Positions 47,622 through 55,903 of a stretch of 64,000 bases of DNA are shown here, piece by piece. Position numbers and translations under genes: made by a program. Numbering within the stretch: the first letter of the stretch is position 1; every line of letters starts with the position of its first letter. Below the pieces are notes generated by a model, which saw nothing but the letters and a program-made list of their open reading frames with translations, did not search any database and was not told where the DNA came from. This stretch comes from Paenibacillus sp. JQZ6Y-1 (lineage in GTDB: Bacteria > Bacillota > Bacilli > Paenibacillales > Paenibacillaceae). Location of the stretch: contig NZ_JBFDUZ010000001.1 of the NCBI RefSeq assembly GCF_040719145.1, positions 3,038,001 to 3,102,000 of the forward strand, written 5' to 3'.

Positions 47622-47659
47622 TGCGTTGGGATGAGCTTCGATGTGTGAACAGGAGGAAT

Positions 47660-47869
47660 CTAAGCGGTAGGCAACAAAAAAGAAGCATCATCTCGCAGAA
47701 TCCGCTTCTTGTGCTTGATCTTTTGTAGTTTTTCCTGTTTGCCGGGTTTGATTCGAGTGTGTTGAGAGATTTCCGCATAATTATTGTTCATTTTGCGTTC
47801 CAAGTTTGGCGCTAGCTGACCGCTACGCTGTGCTTTACGTATTGCTTTTTGTGTTGTGGTACGTGCCAT
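47660..47869 (-). CDS. Small basic protein, unknown function
   Basis: 69 residues from the ATG at 47869 (GGAGGG about 11 bases upstream). It is rich in Lys, Arg and Gln (ARTTTQKAIRKAQRSGQLAPNLERKM, then KPGKQEKLQKIKHKKRI) with no membrane segment. Similar small ARTTTQKA-type proteins occur in Paenibacillus, to my recollection, without assigned function. Convergent with the MFS gene, with a 38-bp gap. Confidence 0.65.
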   Translation of the reverse strand: MARTTTQKAIRKAQRSGQLAPNLERKMNNNYAEISQHTRIKPGKQEKLQKIKHKKRILRDDASFLLPTA

Positions 47870-48345
47870 GGGCAGTATACCCTCCATTTCAGTTTAGAAT
47901 AGAGCAAAGACAGGCTGTACATAGGATGTCAGTATCCCGCTTCGCTTTGAATATTTTACCATAGATTATGTAATGACTCCAGCTATCCACCTATATTTTA
48001 TGTGCTAATAACGAACAGTATGTGATTATTTTTCACGTATTGTTCGTTATTTTTTTGTATCATGATTCAATTTTTGCATTATGGATTGTGCATTGTATTA
48101 AAAGATGACAAATTCACTGTTATACGCCGAATTGAAATGTTATAAAAAGCTACATGAGATTCAAATTATTCAAATGACGCTGTATGATGAGAAGATTATT
48201 TACATCAAAAAGAATAAGCTCCTTTGTTTGGGATTGCGATTTGGCGTTATCTTGCTTCTGCGGCAGTATACGTTACAGCATAAACGGCATGGTGGGTAGC
48301 ACGGATGAAGTGAGTATTAGCAGTTCATTTTGGAGGAGGTTTATT
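47870..48345. other. Leader region upstream of dctA
   Basis: 476 bp. A weak promoter, TTGAAT (47947-47952) / TGTAAT (47969-47974) with 16-bp spacing, leads into a strong terminator at 48007-48057. The remaining 290 bp up to dctA have open frames on the plus strand without support. Confidence 0.4.
48007..48057 (+). terminator. Intrinsic terminator in the dctA upstream region
   Basis: AATAACGAACA (48007-48017) pairs with TGTTCGTTATT (48041-48051), extended inward by TATGTG/CACGTA with one wobble pair, and is followed by seven T (48050-48056). No plus-strand gene ends here, so it may be an attenuator or the end of a short RNA. Confidence 0.6.
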
Positions 48346-49737
48346 ATGTCATTTTTCAAATCCCTATTTTTCCAAATTATCGTAGCGGTGGCGATCGGTA
48401 TCGGAGTTGGTCTGATCTGGCCCAACTTTGGGGAAATGCTGCAACCGCTGGGAACCGGATTTATCAAACTGATCAAAATGCTAATTGCGCCACTGATCTT
48501 CGTCGTTGTTGTCGCTGGTATCGCTAAAGCAGGCGATCTAAAGGCGGTCGGTCGGATCGGTCTAAAAGCAATCCTCTGGTTTGAACTGGCAACGACTGTT
48601 GCTCTGGTGCTTGGTCTGGTTGCTGCTAAATGGCTGCGTCCGGGTGAAGGCATGAATATTGATCCAGCTAGCCTTGATCCAAATGCGGTTGCTGCCAAAA
48701 CTGGTGGTGCTGAGCTGCCGCATACAGTAGATTTTCTTCTGAATATTATTCCGACCAGTGCCGTCGATGCCTTTGCCCAGAATGCCTTGCTGCAAGTCTT
48801 GCTGCTAGCATGTCTGTTCGGTACCGCACTCGCGGCGAGCGAAAGTACACTCAAGCAAAACGTACTGACACTGGTGGATCAGATTATGGAACTGATCTTC
48901 CGCGTTATCGGTTATATTATGAAGCTTGCTCCAATCGGTGCATTTGGAGCGATTGCTTATACAGTTGGCGCATACGGCGCGTCCACACTGGCATCCTACG
49001 GTATGCTGATTATCGCTTGTTACGCATCGGCGCTGTTGTTCCTTGTTGTGCTTGGCTTGGCTGCATGGTGGATCACAGGCATGAACCTGCTGCAATTCGT
49101 ACGCTATACTCGTTCTGAAGTAATGCTTGCCATCGGTACTGCGTCATCCGAGGTAGTAATGCCGCGTATGATGGACAAACTGACACGCGCTGGCTGTAAC
49201 CGCGCGGTTGTCGGGCTGGTGGTGCCAACGGGGTATTCATTCAATTTGGACGGTGCATCCATCTATCTGTCGCTTGCAACTGTATTTCTGGCGCAGTCGG
49301 TCGGTATCGAGCTGACGCTGGTGCAGGAGCTGACGATTCTGGCTGTACTCATGCTCAGCTCCAAAGGTATGGCTGGCGTACCCGGCTCTGCTTTTCTAGC
49401 ATTATCCGCTACGGCTGCGGCATTGAACGCCTTTCCGGTTGCGGTTGTCGCACTGCTGCTGGGTGCAGACCGATTTATGGATACGATGCGTGTGTTTACC
49501 AATCTGATGGGGAACTGTGTAGCTGCGTTTGTGGTTGCCAAGTGGGAAGGCATGCTGGATACCAAACGCATGAAGGCAGTGCTGTCCGGTCAAATCAGTG
49601 AAGACGAGTTGGATGCAGAAGAAGCCTTGACTACACAGGATCGTGAAAAAGATACGCTGACACCAGCTACCGGTGCAACTGCCGTATACCACGGTCCACA
49701 TATGAACAAGCCGAAAACGGCATACGATCAATCTTGA
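48346..49737 (+). CDS. dctA: C4-dicarboxylate / aspartate:cation symporter (DAACS family)
   Basis: 463 residues. Features: LFFQIIVAVAIGIGVGLIWP (TM1), FIKLIKMLIAPLIFVVVVAGIA, and the substrate-site helices EVVMPRMMDKLTRAGCNRAVVGLVVPTGYSFNLDGASIYLSLATVFLAQ and SSKGMAGVPGSAFLALSATAAAL, which are characteristic of DctA/GltP. It imports succinate, fumarate, malate or aspartate with cations. GGAGGAGG precedes the ATG at 48346; the open frame extends upstream to 48184 without a ribosome site. It ends at the terminator at 49854. Confidence 0.93.
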   Translation: MSFFKSLFFQIIVAVAIGIGVGLIWPNFGEMLQPLGTGFIKLIKMLIAPLIFVVVVAGIAKAGDLKAVGRIGLKAILWFELATTVALVLGLVAAKWLRPGEGMNIDPASLDPNAVAAKTGGAELPHTVDFLLNIIPTSAVDAFAQNALLQVLLLACLFGTALAASESTLKQNVLTLVDQIMELIFRVIGYIMKLAPIGAFGAIAYTVGAYGASTLASYGMLIIACYASALLFLVVLGLAAWWITGMNLLQFVRYTRSEVMLAIGTASSEVVMPRMMDKLTRAGCNRAVVGLVVPTGYSFNLDGASIYLSLATVFLAQSVGIELTLVQELTILAVLMLSSKGMAGVPGSAFLALSATAAALNAFPVAVVALLLGADRFMDTMRVFTNLMGNCVAAFVVAKWEGMLDTKRMKAVLSGQISEDELDAEEALTTQDREKDTLTPATGATAVYHGPHMNKPKTAYDQS

Positions 49738-49853
49738 TCACTTTCTCCTTCATTGTGGAATAGTCTTCAAGCTTGAGGTCGCTGTAGAGATAGCAATACA
49801 GGTACTCTCTTTCTCTTTCGTAACAGCTAGACAACAAACGATGATATGAAACA

Positions 49854-49897
49854 AAAAGCTGCTATTCCTCAGCATCATATGCGGGAATAGCAGCTTT
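49854..49897. terminator. Bidirectional intrinsic terminator
   Basis: AAAAGCTGCTATTCC (49854-49868) pairs with GGAATAGCAGCTTTT (49884-49897 and adjoining base), with A5/T4 ends. It serves dctA (+) and the Gfo/Idh gene (-). Confidence 0.85.
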
Positions 49898-49975
49898 TCT
49901 TCGTTCCATATTTATAAAGGATGATCAGGTGTAAGAGCATCATATTGCTTACCGTTTATAAAAACCATAGCAACA

Positions 49976-50031
49976 CACCTTGCACCTTACACCTTACACC
50001 TTACACCTTACACCTTACACCTTACACCTTA
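49976..50031. repeat. Heptanucleotide tandem repeat (CACCTTA)8
   Basis: Eight 7-bp units: one CACCTTG then seven perfect CACCTTA. The last unit contains the TAA stop codon (minus strand) of the Gfo/Idh gene at 50029-50031, so on the mRNA the array reads as repeated TAAGGTG right after the coding region. It is related in period and sequence to the 38247-38288 array. Confidence 0.95.
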
Positions 50032-51048
50032 CAGTTCGATTGTACGTCCTTCTTCTTGCGAACGGAAAGCAGCCAAAATAACATTCAGCGATTTGCGTCC
50101 TTCTTCGCCGGAGATGGTTGGTGCTACATTGTTGGTGATAGAACCAATGAACTCGTCCACGATACCGCTAGTCACTTGTTTCTCGTTGGTAGCAATTTCA
50201 CCCACCTGATAGCGCTCTACCGTTCCGTTTCTCAGCTCAACGATAACCTGATCCACTGGATCGGTTCCGATTTTCATCACACCATTTTCACACCACAGCA
50301 CTGTACCATTATCTTCACCACGGTACGAGGTCCAGCTAGCAACGAGCGAGCCAATCGCGCCACTGCCCATACGCAGCAAGCAGATCGCATTGTCGTCGAC
50401 ATCGGTGTCTTTTTTATCCAATGTTCCAATAAATGCGCTTACGCTAACAACTTCATCGTCCAGCAACCAGCGGATCATATCGGATTTATGTACACCCAGA
50501 TCGCCCATCGCGCCCATGGCAGCTTCGCCTTTGCGGAAGAACCAGCTGTTTTTGCCATCAATACTCCAGCCTTCTGGTCCACCGTGACCGAATGCTGTAC
50601 GGAAGGTAAGCACGCGTCCCAGATGTCCCTGCTTCAGCACTTCTTTGGCTTTCAGATGTGGAGGCATCAGACGTTGGTTGTGTGCAACCATCAGAAATAC
50701 ATTGTTTTTCTCGGCAGCAGCGATCATTTGCTGTGCTTCCTCATCAGACACTGCCATCGGCTTCTCTACCAGTACATGCGCACCAGCATTAGCAGCTGCA
50801 ATCGCTACTTCCGCATGCAGTCCGTTTGGTGTGCATACGCTTACAGCGTCGAACCCACCAGCCGCGAGCAGCTCTTTGTAATCACTGTATGCTTTGGCAT
50901 TATACAAATCAGCATAACCCTGTGCACGCTCTACAACCGGATCAGCAAAAGCGACCAGTTCCACATCCGGGTTTACTGCATATTCTGGAATATGGCGGCG
51001 TTCCGAAATACTGCCGCAACCTACTACTGCTACTCTGACTTTCCCCAT
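50029..51048 (-). CDS. Gfo/Idh/MocA-family NAD(P)-dependent oxidoreductase
   Basis: 339 residues. N-terminal Rossmann motif VRVAVVGCGSISERRHIPEY, followed by SVCTPNGLHAEVAIAAANAGAHVLVEKPMA (the EKP motif with catalytic Lys), and the C-terminal alpha/beta domain with GDLGVHKSDMIRWLL (typical G-D-x-G-x-H-x-x-D). It probably oxidises a sugar or inositol-type substrate. The ATG at 51048 is preceded by GGGAGG about 9 bases away. No neighbour indicates the sugar; the stop codon is embedded in a tandem repeat. Confidence 0.93.
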   Translation of the reverse strand: MGKVRVAVVGCGSISERRHIPEYAVNPDVELVAFADPVVERAQGYADLYNAKAYSDYKELLAAGGFDAVSVCTPNGLHAEVAIAAANAGAHVLVEKPMAVSDEEAQQMIAAAEKNNVFLMVAHNQRLMPPHLKAKEVLKQGHLGRVLTFRTAFGHGGPEGWSIDGKNSWFFRKGEAAMGAMGDLGVHKSDMIRWLLDDEVVSVSAFIGTLDKKDTDVDDNAICLLRMGSGAIGSLVASWTSYRGEDNGTVLWCENGVMKIGTDPVDQVIVELRNGTVERYQVGEIATNEKQVTSGIVDEFIGSITNNVAPTISGEEGRKSLNVILAAFRSQEEGRTIEL

Positions 51049-51377
51049 AAATCCCATTCCTCCCAATGATTGAAGTTGGTCTAATTGATGTGTTCAACAG
51101 TTATATTAACGAAAAAGCGGGCAATTATCCAGCTTTTGTACGGTATTTACCAACAAAAATTGTCACGCTTACATGGTGACTAACCCGCTTTGTTTAACCA
51201 AACAACAATATGTGGGCATACCAGCAGACTTCGGTTCCATATATCGGCTGAACACGTCTAAAATTTCGGCAAAATATTTAATAATTTTGTTCAGCATTTC
51301 AAGTCTATAAGGGTAAAACAGAAATGAATTTGGATAAAAAGCAATAGAAACCTTTTGTATATCTACGGCTCGCCCTG
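51049..51377. other. Intergenic region before the hydrolase remnant
   Basis: 329 AT-rich bp with no recognisable gene, hairpin or repeat. Confidence 0.4.
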
Positions 51378-51515
51378 CTAATCCATCTCATTTTCCTTAG
51401 TTATAAAAAATCGCTTCATCTCATCCAACACCTGCTCAGGTTGATCTTCCTGTACAAAATGTCCGGCACTCGATTGATCATTACAGCGGAACAACAGCGA
51501 ATATAAGGCTTTCAT
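51378..51515 (-). pseudogene. Remnant of an alpha/beta-hydrolase (C-terminal end only)
   Basis: A 45-codon frame whose middle and end read NDQSSAGHFVQEDQPEQV then LDEMKRFFI, the unmistakable C-terminal end (catalytic His in AGHF) of an alpha/beta hydrolase of the haloalkane dehalogenase/epoxide hydrolase group. The nucleophile region and everything upstream are missing. The homology stops at about 51515, exactly where the LysR remnant on the other strand begins. Confidence 0.7.
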
Positions 51516-51926
51516 ACCAAGTCGCTATTAAAGGATGAGTATGTATTGGTTTGTTCTCCTACCCTCTCTCTTCCCATAGCAATTGAAGATCTAACGCAAT
51601 ATCCATTTGTGATGCCTCTATCTGGATGCAAGGAATGGATTACGCCTTATTTGAGACACCAAGGGATCACTGTACAGCAGGTAATGGAGGTCGACACCAT
51701 TCACAGCACACTAGCGATGACCAAGGCGCTTGAAGGCATTACCGTCATTCCTGCCAACAGTCTGTCCGAGGATTGGCAACAGTATTTTCATCTACAAAGA
51801 TTACCGGATGCCATACAGCGCTCCCTGCTGATACAATGGGCGCCGCATCATTATGCCGATCCATTGTTAACACAGCTGGTGGAGCAATTGCATCTATTCG
51901 GTACCACCTATTATCAATCCATATAA
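51507..51926 (+). pseudogene. Remnant of a LysR-family regulator (C-terminal effector domain only)
   Basis: About 139 open codons resembling the second half of a LysR substrate-binding domain: SLLKDEYVLVCSPTLSLPIA, a WITPYLRHQGI segment, ALEGITVIPANSLS, then the terminal helix region. The DNA-binding HTH and first half of the effector domain are absent. A possible internal start (TTG 51546) could give a 126-residue product, but without HTH it would not be a functional regulator. The stop overlaps the neighbouring ABC-operon terminator. Confidence 0.75.
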
Positions 51927-51957
51927 AAAGAGCACCCTTATCATCAAGGGTGCTCTT
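51924..51957 (-). terminator. Intrinsic terminator of the ABC-transporter operon
   Basis: A 12-bp perfect stem AAGAGCACCCTT (51928-51939) / AAGGGTGCTCTT (51946-51957) with a 6-base loop; T5 on the minus strand. Confidence 0.85.
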
Positions 51958-52025
51958 GTCTATCCGAATGAGTCAACTATGTGTTGCTGTCCATTCAAAC
52001 GAATCCTTCGATGAGAAGCATACTT

Positions 52026-52781
52026 TTAAATATCTTCCCCATTGATGCGATTCATGAATTGCTGACCACGCGCCGTTTGCGGATTATTAATCACCTGTTG
52101 CGGTGGACCTTGCTCAATAATAACGCCGTTATCCATGAGAATCACATGGTCCGCCACATCGGCAGCGAATTTCATTTCGTGGGTTACGATGACCATCGTG
52201 CGACCTTCCAGCGCCAGCTGCTTGATTACTCGCAGCACTTCACCGACCAGCTCTGGATCAAGTGCAGAGGTCGGTTCGTCGAACAACAGTACATCGGGCT
52301 CCATCGCCATCGCACGAGCGATTCCGACGCGCTGCTGCTGACCGCCGGATAGTTGATGCGGATAATAATTACCACGGTCGCCCAATCCAACCTTGTTCAG
52401 CAGTTCATTGGCAGTCTGACGCGCCTTGTTGCGATCCTTCTTCTGTACGACTACAGGGCCTTCCATAATATTCTCGACCACCGTTTTATGTGGAAACAGA
52501 TTGTACGACTGGAATACCATACCCGTGCGCTTGCGCAGCTCGGTTACATTACGTGTAGTCAGTTTACGACCCTGTTGAAAGTCCAGTTGTTGATCGCTCA
52601 GCTTTAATGTTCCCTGATCTGGAATCTCTAACAGATTCATGCAGCGCAGTAGCGTTGTTTTACCCGAACCAGACGGTCCGATAATAGCGAGTACTTTTCC
52701 TTTTTCCAGATCAACATCGATTCCCTTGAGTACTTCCAGCGAACCGAAGGCTTTATGCAAATTACGTATTTCCAGCATCAT
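52026..52781 (-). CDS. Polar amino-acid ABC transporter, ATP-binding protein
   Basis: 251 residues. Walker A GPSGSGKTT, Q-loop VFQSYNLFPHKTVVENI, signature LSGGQQQRVGIARA, Walker B VLLFDEPTSALD and switch His in VTHEMKFA; the PAAT (GlnQ/TcyN) subfamily is shown by LRCMNLLEIPDQG and the FFNNP-like end (VINNP). It is the last gene of a three-gene operon with permease and binding protein. AGGAGG precedes the ATG. The substrate is probably a polar amino acid or cystine, not resolvable from sequence. Confidence 0.93.
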   Translation of the reverse strand: MMLEIRNLHKAFGSLEVLKGIDVDLEKGKVLAIIGPSGSGKTTLLRCMNLLEIPDQGTLKLSDQQLDFQQGRKLTTRNVTELRKRTGMVFQSYNLFPHKTVVENIMEGPVVVQKKDRNKARQTANELLNKVGLGDRGNYYPHQLSGGQQQRVGIARAMAMEPDVLLFDEPTSALDPELVGEVLRVIKQLALEGRTMVIVTHEMKFAADVADHVILMDNGVIIEQGPPQQVINNPQTARGQQFMNRINGEDI

Positions 52782-52807
52782 GGATCATTTCCTCCTTTGC
52801 AAGCCGT

Positions 52808-53476
52808 TTATTGCGCAGAGAAACGGCTGAGTCGTTTTTCCAGTAGGCTCTGCACGACGAATAGTACCGATGTGAACATCAGGTAAATGACTGCCGCTTC
52901 GCAATACAGAATCAGTGCCTCATACGTACGTGCCACAATTTGTTGCGATTGTCGGAACATCTCGATATACGTAATGCTGGATGCCAGCGATGTATCCTTA
53001 ACCAGACTGATAAACGAGTTAGACAGTGGTGGCACGGATACACGAGCTGCCTGCGGCAATATGACCCGTTTCAGCGCCTGTCCTCGTGTCATACCGATGG
53101 AATACGCTGCTTCCCATTGTCCCTTCGGAATCGACTGAATCGCCGCGCGTACAATCTCGGAGCCATACGCACCAACACTGAGCGTAAAGCCGATTAAAGC
53201 CGCCACAAATGGCGGTAATACAATGCCTACCGTTGGCAAGCCATAGAAGATAATAAACAATTGCACCAGCAATGGCGTACCACGGATAATCCATACGTAA
53301 AACTGAGCAATAAAATTCAAAATCCGCACATTGGACGTTCTCGCCAGTGCGGTCAGTACTGCCACAATCAGGCCCAGCACAAAGGATGCCAGCGCCAGCG
53401 GCAGTGTATACATCAGCCCTGCCTTGAGCAGCGGCCAAAAAGAATCAATAACAATTTGTATCTGCCGATCGGTCAT
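52808..53476 (-). CDS. Polar amino-acid ABC transporter, permease
   Basis: 222 residues with about five membrane segments. The HEQ-family permease N-terminus LLKAGLMYTLPLALASFVLGLIVAVL, VWIIRGTPLLVQLFIIFYGLP and the EAA loop GQWEAAYSIGMTRGQALKRVILPQAARVSVPPLSNSFI are diagnostic. The start at 53476 follows GGGAGG by 8 bases; an upstream in-frame ATG precedes the ribosome site. It is followed 26 bp later by the ATPase gene. Confidence 0.93.
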   Translation of the reverse strand: MTDRQIQIVIDSFWPLLKAGLMYTLPLALASFVLGLIVAVLTALARTSNVRILNFIAQFYVWIIRGTPLLVQLFIIFYGLPTVGIVLPPFVAALIGFTLSVGAYGSEIVRAAIQSIPKGQWEAAYSIGMTRGQALKRVILPQAARVSVPPLSNSFISLVKDTSLASSITYIEMFRQSQQIVARTYEALILYCEAAVIYLMFTSVLFVVQSLLEKRLSRFSAQ

Positions 53477-53552
53477 CTTCCGTCCTCCCTGAATCATGAT
53501 GTTTGCAATGGATCATTTGTATGTGTTGCTTCTCAACTATGCCCGGAAAGCA

Positions 53553-53590
53553 CGATATCTTGATGATCGCTTATGATCATCAAGATATCG
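53553..53590 (-). other. Intercistronic 16-bp hairpin between binding-protein and permease genes
   Basis: CGATATCTTGATGATC (53553-53568) and GATCATCAAGATATCG (53575-53590) are exact complements with a 6-base loop and no T-run. It lies 36 bp after the binding-protein stop codon. This is the position where a stem-loop typically protects the 3' end of an abundantly translated binding-protein message. Confidence 0.7.
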
Positions 53591-53626
53591 GAACCGGCAT
53601 TGCTGTTCAGTTATAAACCGGAATCA

Positions 53627-54478
53627 TTATTTGGAAACATCTTCACCGAAATATTTCTCGGAGATTTTCAGATACGTACCATCAGCAACCATATCTTTCA
53701 GTGCTTTATCTACAGCGTCAACCAGATCTTGGCTGCTTTTGTTGAAGATCGCACCGCTCTGGGAAGCATCAGCTTCTTCTGCTACGACTTTGATCGGAGC
53801 GTCAGGCTGTTGCTTTTTCAGATCGAGGAAAGACAGGTTATCGTTGATCGTTGCATCCGCACGACCGGAAGCCAGCAGCTCAACCGCTTGTGGGAAACCG
53901 TCTACGGATACCAGTTCAGCACCGTTTTGCTCAGCGATTTTACCAAAATTGCTGGTGAGGGACTGAGCGGATTTTTTACCTTTCAAATCGGTGAATGCTT
54001 TGATGTCGGTGTTGTCTTCTTTCACGATCAGAACCGCTTTGGAAGAAATGTACGGATCGGAGAACAGGTATTTCTGTTGACGCTCTTCCGTGATTCCTAC
54101 TTCATTGAACACTGTGTCAAAACGGTTTGCGTCCAGACCAGCGATCATGCCATCCCATTGAGTCTCGATAAATTCTGGTTCTACGCCCAGACGTTTGCTC
54201 ACTTCTGTTGCAATATCCACGTCAAAGCCAGTCAGTTTACCCGCTTCGTCATGGTATGTGAATGGCGCATACGTGCCTTCTGTACCGATACGCAGTTTAC
54301 CGCTTGCTTTTACCGATTCCAGTGTAGGAGCGCTGGAAGACGATGTAGTGCTTTCATTGCTTGTTGCCGACTGGTCAGAACCGCTGCCGGTTGTTGCTGT
54401 ATTTGAGCTGTTACCGCACGCTGCAATGACCAGCATGGTCAGAATCAGCATCAGTGTTAACGAACCCCATTTTTTCAT
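53627..54478 (-). CDS. Polar amino-acid ABC transporter, substrate-binding lipoprotein
   Basis: 283 residues from the ATG at 54478 (AAAGGGGAG upstream); the in-frame extension to 54571 is not signal-like. Lipobox LVIAACGN places the lipid-modified Cys at about residue 21, followed by a Ser/Thr linker and an SBP_bac_3 domain: VKASGKLRIGTEGTYAPFTYHDEAGKLTGFDVDIATEVSKRLG, FNEVGITEERQQKYLFSDPY and GAELVSVDGFPQAVELLASGRADA. First gene of the operon; a 266-nt leader precedes it. Confidence 0.94.
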   Translation of the reverse strand: MKKWGSLTLMLILTMLVIAACGNSSNTATTGSGSDQSATSNESTTSSSSAPTLESVKASGKLRIGTEGTYAPFTYHDEAGKLTGFDVDIATEVSKRLGVEPEFIETQWDGMIAGLDANRFDTVFNEVGITEERQQKYLFSDPYISSKAVLIVKEDNTDIKAFTDLKGKKSAQSLTSNFGKIAEQNGAELVSVDGFPQAVELLASGRADATINDNLSFLDLKKQQPDAPIKVVAEEADASQSGAIFNKSSQDLVDAVDKALKDMVADGTYLKISEKYFGEDVSK

Positions 54479-54963
54479 TGTGTAGGACTCCCCTTTGTTG
54501 TAGGTTGTTTGGATCGGTAGCCGATAACCGTCATACTCGTTTAATACACCATTCTGGGCAATCGAAATCAAGACGAATCATAATCATCCGCCCGTTGTAC
54601 ACTTTCCCATGGGTATTGGATCGTTTCGATCAGTTATGGTTTGCCGTCAAGCCCATTGATGGACTGCCTCGTCTTTTTTTGTAAAATGGCTTCCATCCGG
54701 TACATCCGTTTTGTTCACCTAATCTCAAAAAATAACGAACTGCAAATTGAATAGTACACTGTCTGTCATGCTACGTCAACTGTTTTTCCGATACATTTAG
54801 TGGGTATTAGCATTTTCTTATGAAACATTCATTTTCTATCCATAAATTCCGTCTATTTTCGCCATTTGCGGGTATATAAAACACGAGTGTATGTGTAGCA
54901 GTATAACGACCGTGTCTCTCGTATTCGAACCGCATCAAGTACGATAGAAAAGGAGTGGATATT
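54479..54963. other. Divergent region upstream of the ABC operon and mgtC
   Basis: 485 bp. On the minus strand a good SigA promoter lies at 54751-54779, so the ABC operon has a leader of about 266 nt. On the plus strand TATAAC near 54902 may be the mgtC -10 element. I find no M-box, S-box or T-box sequence. Confidence 0.5.
54751..54779 (-). promoter_or_regulatory. SigA-type promoter of the amino-acid ABC operon
   Basis: On the minus strand TTGACG (54779-54774), 17-bp spacer, TACTAT (54756-54751). Confidence 0.6.
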
Positions 54964-55674
54964 ATGCTGACCATCGTAACGCTAGAGCATATTTTCCGAG
55001 TACTGATCGCCGGGCTGTGTGGCGTGCTGATCGGCTATGAACGACGTAGTCGGCACAAAGAAGCTGGCATTCGTACGCATTTTATCGTTGCAGTCGGTGC
55101 CTCGCTCATGATGGTAATTTCCAAATATGGATTTACCGATATGGAATATTGGAGCAATGTCTCGCTTGATCCATCGCGCGTTGCCGCTCAGATTGTTAGT
55201 GGAGTTGGCTTTCTGGGAGCAGGTACGATTTTTATGAACAAGCAAAAGGTCAAAGGATTAACGACCGCAGCCGGAATCTGGGCTACTGCTGGCGTCGGCA
55301 TGGCGATTGGCGCTGGCATGTACTGGCTTGGCATTGGAGTGACTCTGCTGATCTTATTAGTGCAATTTGCCATGCACGGACGCGGTGCTCCTGTGCTAGC
55401 GGCGCGCTCCCACAAGCTGCATGTGCGACTAGTCAATCATACCGATCCAGTGGAAAATTTGCTTGATGTGCTAGAGGAAAATGAGGTGCATGTGATCAAG
55501 CTGCAATCGCAGACGACCGAGCCTACGCAAAACAATTCTGACATTCACGATGCCCATATCCAGTCGGAAATCGAGCTGTGGATGGAGATCAAATTTCCCG
55601 CTTCATTGAAAACATCGGATATTTTGCTTATTTTGCAATCTCAGCCGGATGTGCGAATGATTCAATTGGAGTAG
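54964..55674 (+). CDS. MgtC/SapB-family membrane protein
   Basis: 236 residues. The N-terminal membrane domain has four to five segments with the MgtC motif: VLIGYERRSRHKEAGIRTHFIVAVGASLMM, and VSGVGFLGAGTIFMNKQKVKGLTTAAGIWATAGVGMAIGAG. The C-terminal cytoplasmic domain (about 150-236) is ACT-like (HKLHVRLVNHTDPVENLLDVLEENEVHVI). The ATG at 54964 follows AAAAGGAG. The family is tied to Mg2+ limitation and membrane potential; no Mg-riboswitch is visible upstream. Confidence 0.93.
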   Translation: MLTIVTLEHIFRVLIAGLCGVLIGYERRSRHKEAGIRTHFIVAVGASLMMVISKYGFTDMEYWSNVSLDPSRVAAQIVSGVGFLGAGTIFMNKQKVKGLTTAAGIWATAGVGMAIGAGMYWLGIGVTLLILLVQFAMHGRGAPVLAARSHKLHVRLVNHTDPVENLLDVLEENEVHVIKLQSQTTEPTQNNSDIHDAHIQSEIELWMEIKFPASLKTSDILLILQSQPDVRMIQLE

Positions 55675-55781
55675 TGTATTTTTAGAATCGTGTATGTAAA
55701 GAAACAAACCAATACGGACATATATAACGAAGAATTACTATGAAAACCAAAGCATTCATATTGGTGAATAGATAACGTTAT

Positions 55782-55818
55782 AAAAAGCCCCTACTCTTGT
55801 ATATCAGAGTAAGGGCTT
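55782..55818 (-). terminator. Intrinsic terminator of the FIST/soluble-receptor operon
   Basis: AAGCCC-c-TACTCT (55785-55797) pairs with AGAGTA-a-GGGCTT (55806-55818), with T5 on the minus strand; weaker T content on the plus strand after mgtC. Confidence 0.7.
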
Positions 55819-55903
55819 GATTTCATTTTCTATATTATTCTCAGGAGCTGTTTATCCAGATAACGAACTACTCGGTACTCGGTAGCAAATTATATCGCTC
55901 ATT

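Noticed and set aside
48105..48299. 64-codon plus-strand ORF upstream of dctA
   Set aside because: No ribosome site or family; overlaps a second out-of-frame extension of dctA.
49921..51069. Long plus-strand ORF over the Gfo/Idh gene
   Set aside because: It translates the heptamer array and is the mirror of a well-conserved oxidoreductase.
54780..54963. M-box (Mg2+) riboswitch upstream of mgtC
   Set aside because: I looked for the conserved M-box segments and found none.
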